From Firmicutes bacterium CAG:95 (GTDB lineage: Bacteria > Bacillota > Clostridia > Lachnospirales > Lachnospiraceae), in NCBI GenBank assembly GCA_000438155.1, contig FR902930.1, positions 49,141-56,050 of the forward strand: a stretch of 6,910 nucleotides of DNA, read 5' to 3'. Below the pieces are notes generated by a model. It was not told where the DNA came from and made no database searches. It saw nothing but the letters and a program-made list of their open reading frames with translations. Each line of letters opens with the position of its first letter. Positions within the stretch are counted from its first letter, which is position 1. The position numbers were made by a program, and so were the translations under genes. This document shows positions 6,329 through 6,910 of this stretch, piece by piece.

Positions 6329-6679
6329 ATGGATTATTTCAATGCGTTCTGGGTTGGAGGACTGATCTGTGCACTGGTACAGATCCTAATGGAAAAAACA
6401 AAGCTGATGCCGGGCAGAATTATGGTGTTACTGGTCTGTTCGGGCGCAGTATTAAGCTTTCTTGGCATTTATGAGCCATTTAAGGAATTTGCGGGAGCGG
6501 GGGCGTCGGTTCCGCTGCTTGGATTTGGGCATGTTCTGATGAAGGGTGTTAAGGAAGCGGTAGATCAAAGCGGATTTATGGGCGTTTTTGAAGGCGGCTT
6601 TCGGGACGGTGCCATTGGCTGCAGTGCAGCGTTGGTATTCGGACTGATTGCTGCTTTTGTGTCCAAAAACAAAATATGA
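6329..6679 (+). CDS. spoVAE: Stage V sporulation protein AE (SpoVAE/SpoVAEb type)
   Basis: A small membrane protein of the SpoVA dipicolinic acid transport machinery of the spore inner membrane. From ATG 6329 it has 116 residues, the usual length for the SpoVAEb type. It opens with DYFNAFWVGGLICALVQIL (helix about 4-22), then TKLMPGRIMVLLVCSGAVLS (helix about 31-47). The family hallmark FAGAGASVPLLGFGH (54-68) follows, then GVFEGGFRDGAIGCSAAL and a last helix (about 97-112). AGGAGG (6318-6323) lies 5 bases before the ATG and decides the start. The frame stays open upstream to ATG 6161, but that ATG is part of a palindromic repeat and the extra 56 residues have no SpoVAE character. Normally this gene follows spoVAC and spoVAD; here it stands alone, about 3.1 kb after spoVAB. 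No convincing sigma-G promoter is visible in the 207 bases before it. Confidence 0.9.
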   Translation: MDYFNAFWVGGLICALVQILMEKTKLMPGRIMVLLVCSGAVLSFLGIYEPFKEFAGAGASVPLLGFGHVLMKGVKEAVDQSGFMGVFEGGFRDGAIGCSAALVFGLIAAFVSKNKI

Positions 6680-6681
6680 TG

Positions 6682-6717
6682 TCAGATTGTGAGAGTGCAA
6701 AGCACGGAACAATCTGA
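6682..6717. other. Stem-loop between spoVAE and the aminopeptidase gene
   Basis: TCAGATTGT (6682-6690) pairs perfectly with ACAATCTGA (6709-6717). Inside lies a purine internal loop (GAGA against GGA) and then GTGC (6695-6698) paired with GCAC (6702-6705) around an AAA loop. It starts 2 bases after the spoVAE stop codon. No T-run follows; instead a perfect 12-base palindrome, ATTGATATCAAT, occupies 6717-6728. It could be a weak terminator, an mRNA 3'-end stabiliser or a protein-binding site; the sequence alone does not decide. Confidence 0.5.
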
Positions 6718-6755
6718 TTGATATCAATAGATAATATCAGGAAGCAGGTAAGAAA

Positions 6756-6910
6756 ATGAAAAACGAAAGACTTTTAAGCTTACGCAATCAGATGAAGGAA
6801 GCTGATGTTCACTGTATGGTAATCCCGACCTCGGATTATCACAACAGTGAATATGTCAGTGATTTTTTTATGGCAAGAAAATATTTCAGCGGCTTTACCG
6901 GATCAGCAGG
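6756..6910 (+). CDS. Xaa-Pro aminopeptidase, M24 family (3' partial, N-terminus only)
   Basis: Only the first 51 codons and part of the 52nd are in the window. They read M-K-N-E-R-L-L-S-L-R, then a helix, VIPTSDYHNSEYVSDFF, and the stretch ARKYFSGFTGSAG. This is the creatinase N-terminal domain of aminopeptidase P-type enzymes, where the tyrosine/phenylalanine-rich RxYxSGFTGSAG motif is characteristic. Such enzymes release an N-terminal residue preceding proline, using two metal ions bound by the C-terminal pita-bread domain, which lies beyond the edge. Purine-rich AGGA (6739-6742) and CAGG (6745-6748) precede the ATG by 13 and 7 bases, giving a modest ribosome-binding site. It follows spoVAE by 76 bases with a stem-loop between, so it is probably a separate unit. 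Confidence 0.85.
   Translation, partial: MKNERLLSLRNQMKEADVHCMVIPTSDYHNSEYVSDFFMARKYFSGFTGSA

Overview
The window reads as chromosome of a spore-forming, Gram-positive anaerobe of the class Clostridia, most likely family Lachnospiraceae. This rests on spoVA germination genes, purine-rich Shine-Dalgarno sites, mid-range GC, TTG starts and the style of the proteins. Every gene I can support lies on the + strand. There is no rRNA, tRNA, CRISPR array, transposase or phage gene.

Layout. (1) Bases 2-712 are the 3' end of a larger gene, probably a glycosidase-like protein whose N-terminal part lies outside the window. (2) About 834-1913 is a membrane-anchored endonuclease/exonuclease/phosphatase (EEP) family enzyme with all catalytic motifs, ended by a strong intrinsic terminator (1947-2007). 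(3) A good match to a forespore sigma-G promoter (2069-2098) precedes spoVAA and spoVAB, which overlap by 8 bases and form an operon. (4) 3313-4365 encodes a chemoreceptor-like protein with a dCache sensor and an MCP-like C-terminal tail. It lacks the second membrane segment, HAMP and the kinase-control hairpin, so it looks like a chemoreceptor decayed by internal deletion. (5) Next come a 78-residue protein of unknown function (4469-4705), a RidA enamine/imine deaminase (4784-5158) and a ten-helix EamA/DMT-family transporter (5225-6121, TTG start). (6) A 207-base gap holds a palindromic repeat-like element (about 6131-6234) and then the ribosome-binding site of spoVAE (6329-6679). (7) After a stem-loop at 6682-6717, the window ends in the first 51 codons of an Xaa-Pro aminopeptidase (M24 family).

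How the genes fit together. SpoVAA, SpoVAB and SpoVAE belong to the machinery that moves Ca-dipicolinic acid across the spore inner membrane. Here the set is split: AA-AB are about 3.1 kb from AE, four unrelated genes lie between, and spoVAC and spoVAD are absent from the window. The remaining genes are metabolic or transport genes with no visible functional link. I see no clear new multi-gene system. The most notable items are the dispersed spoVA genes, the gutted chemoreceptor, the palindromic element upstream of spoVAE, and the small unknown protein.
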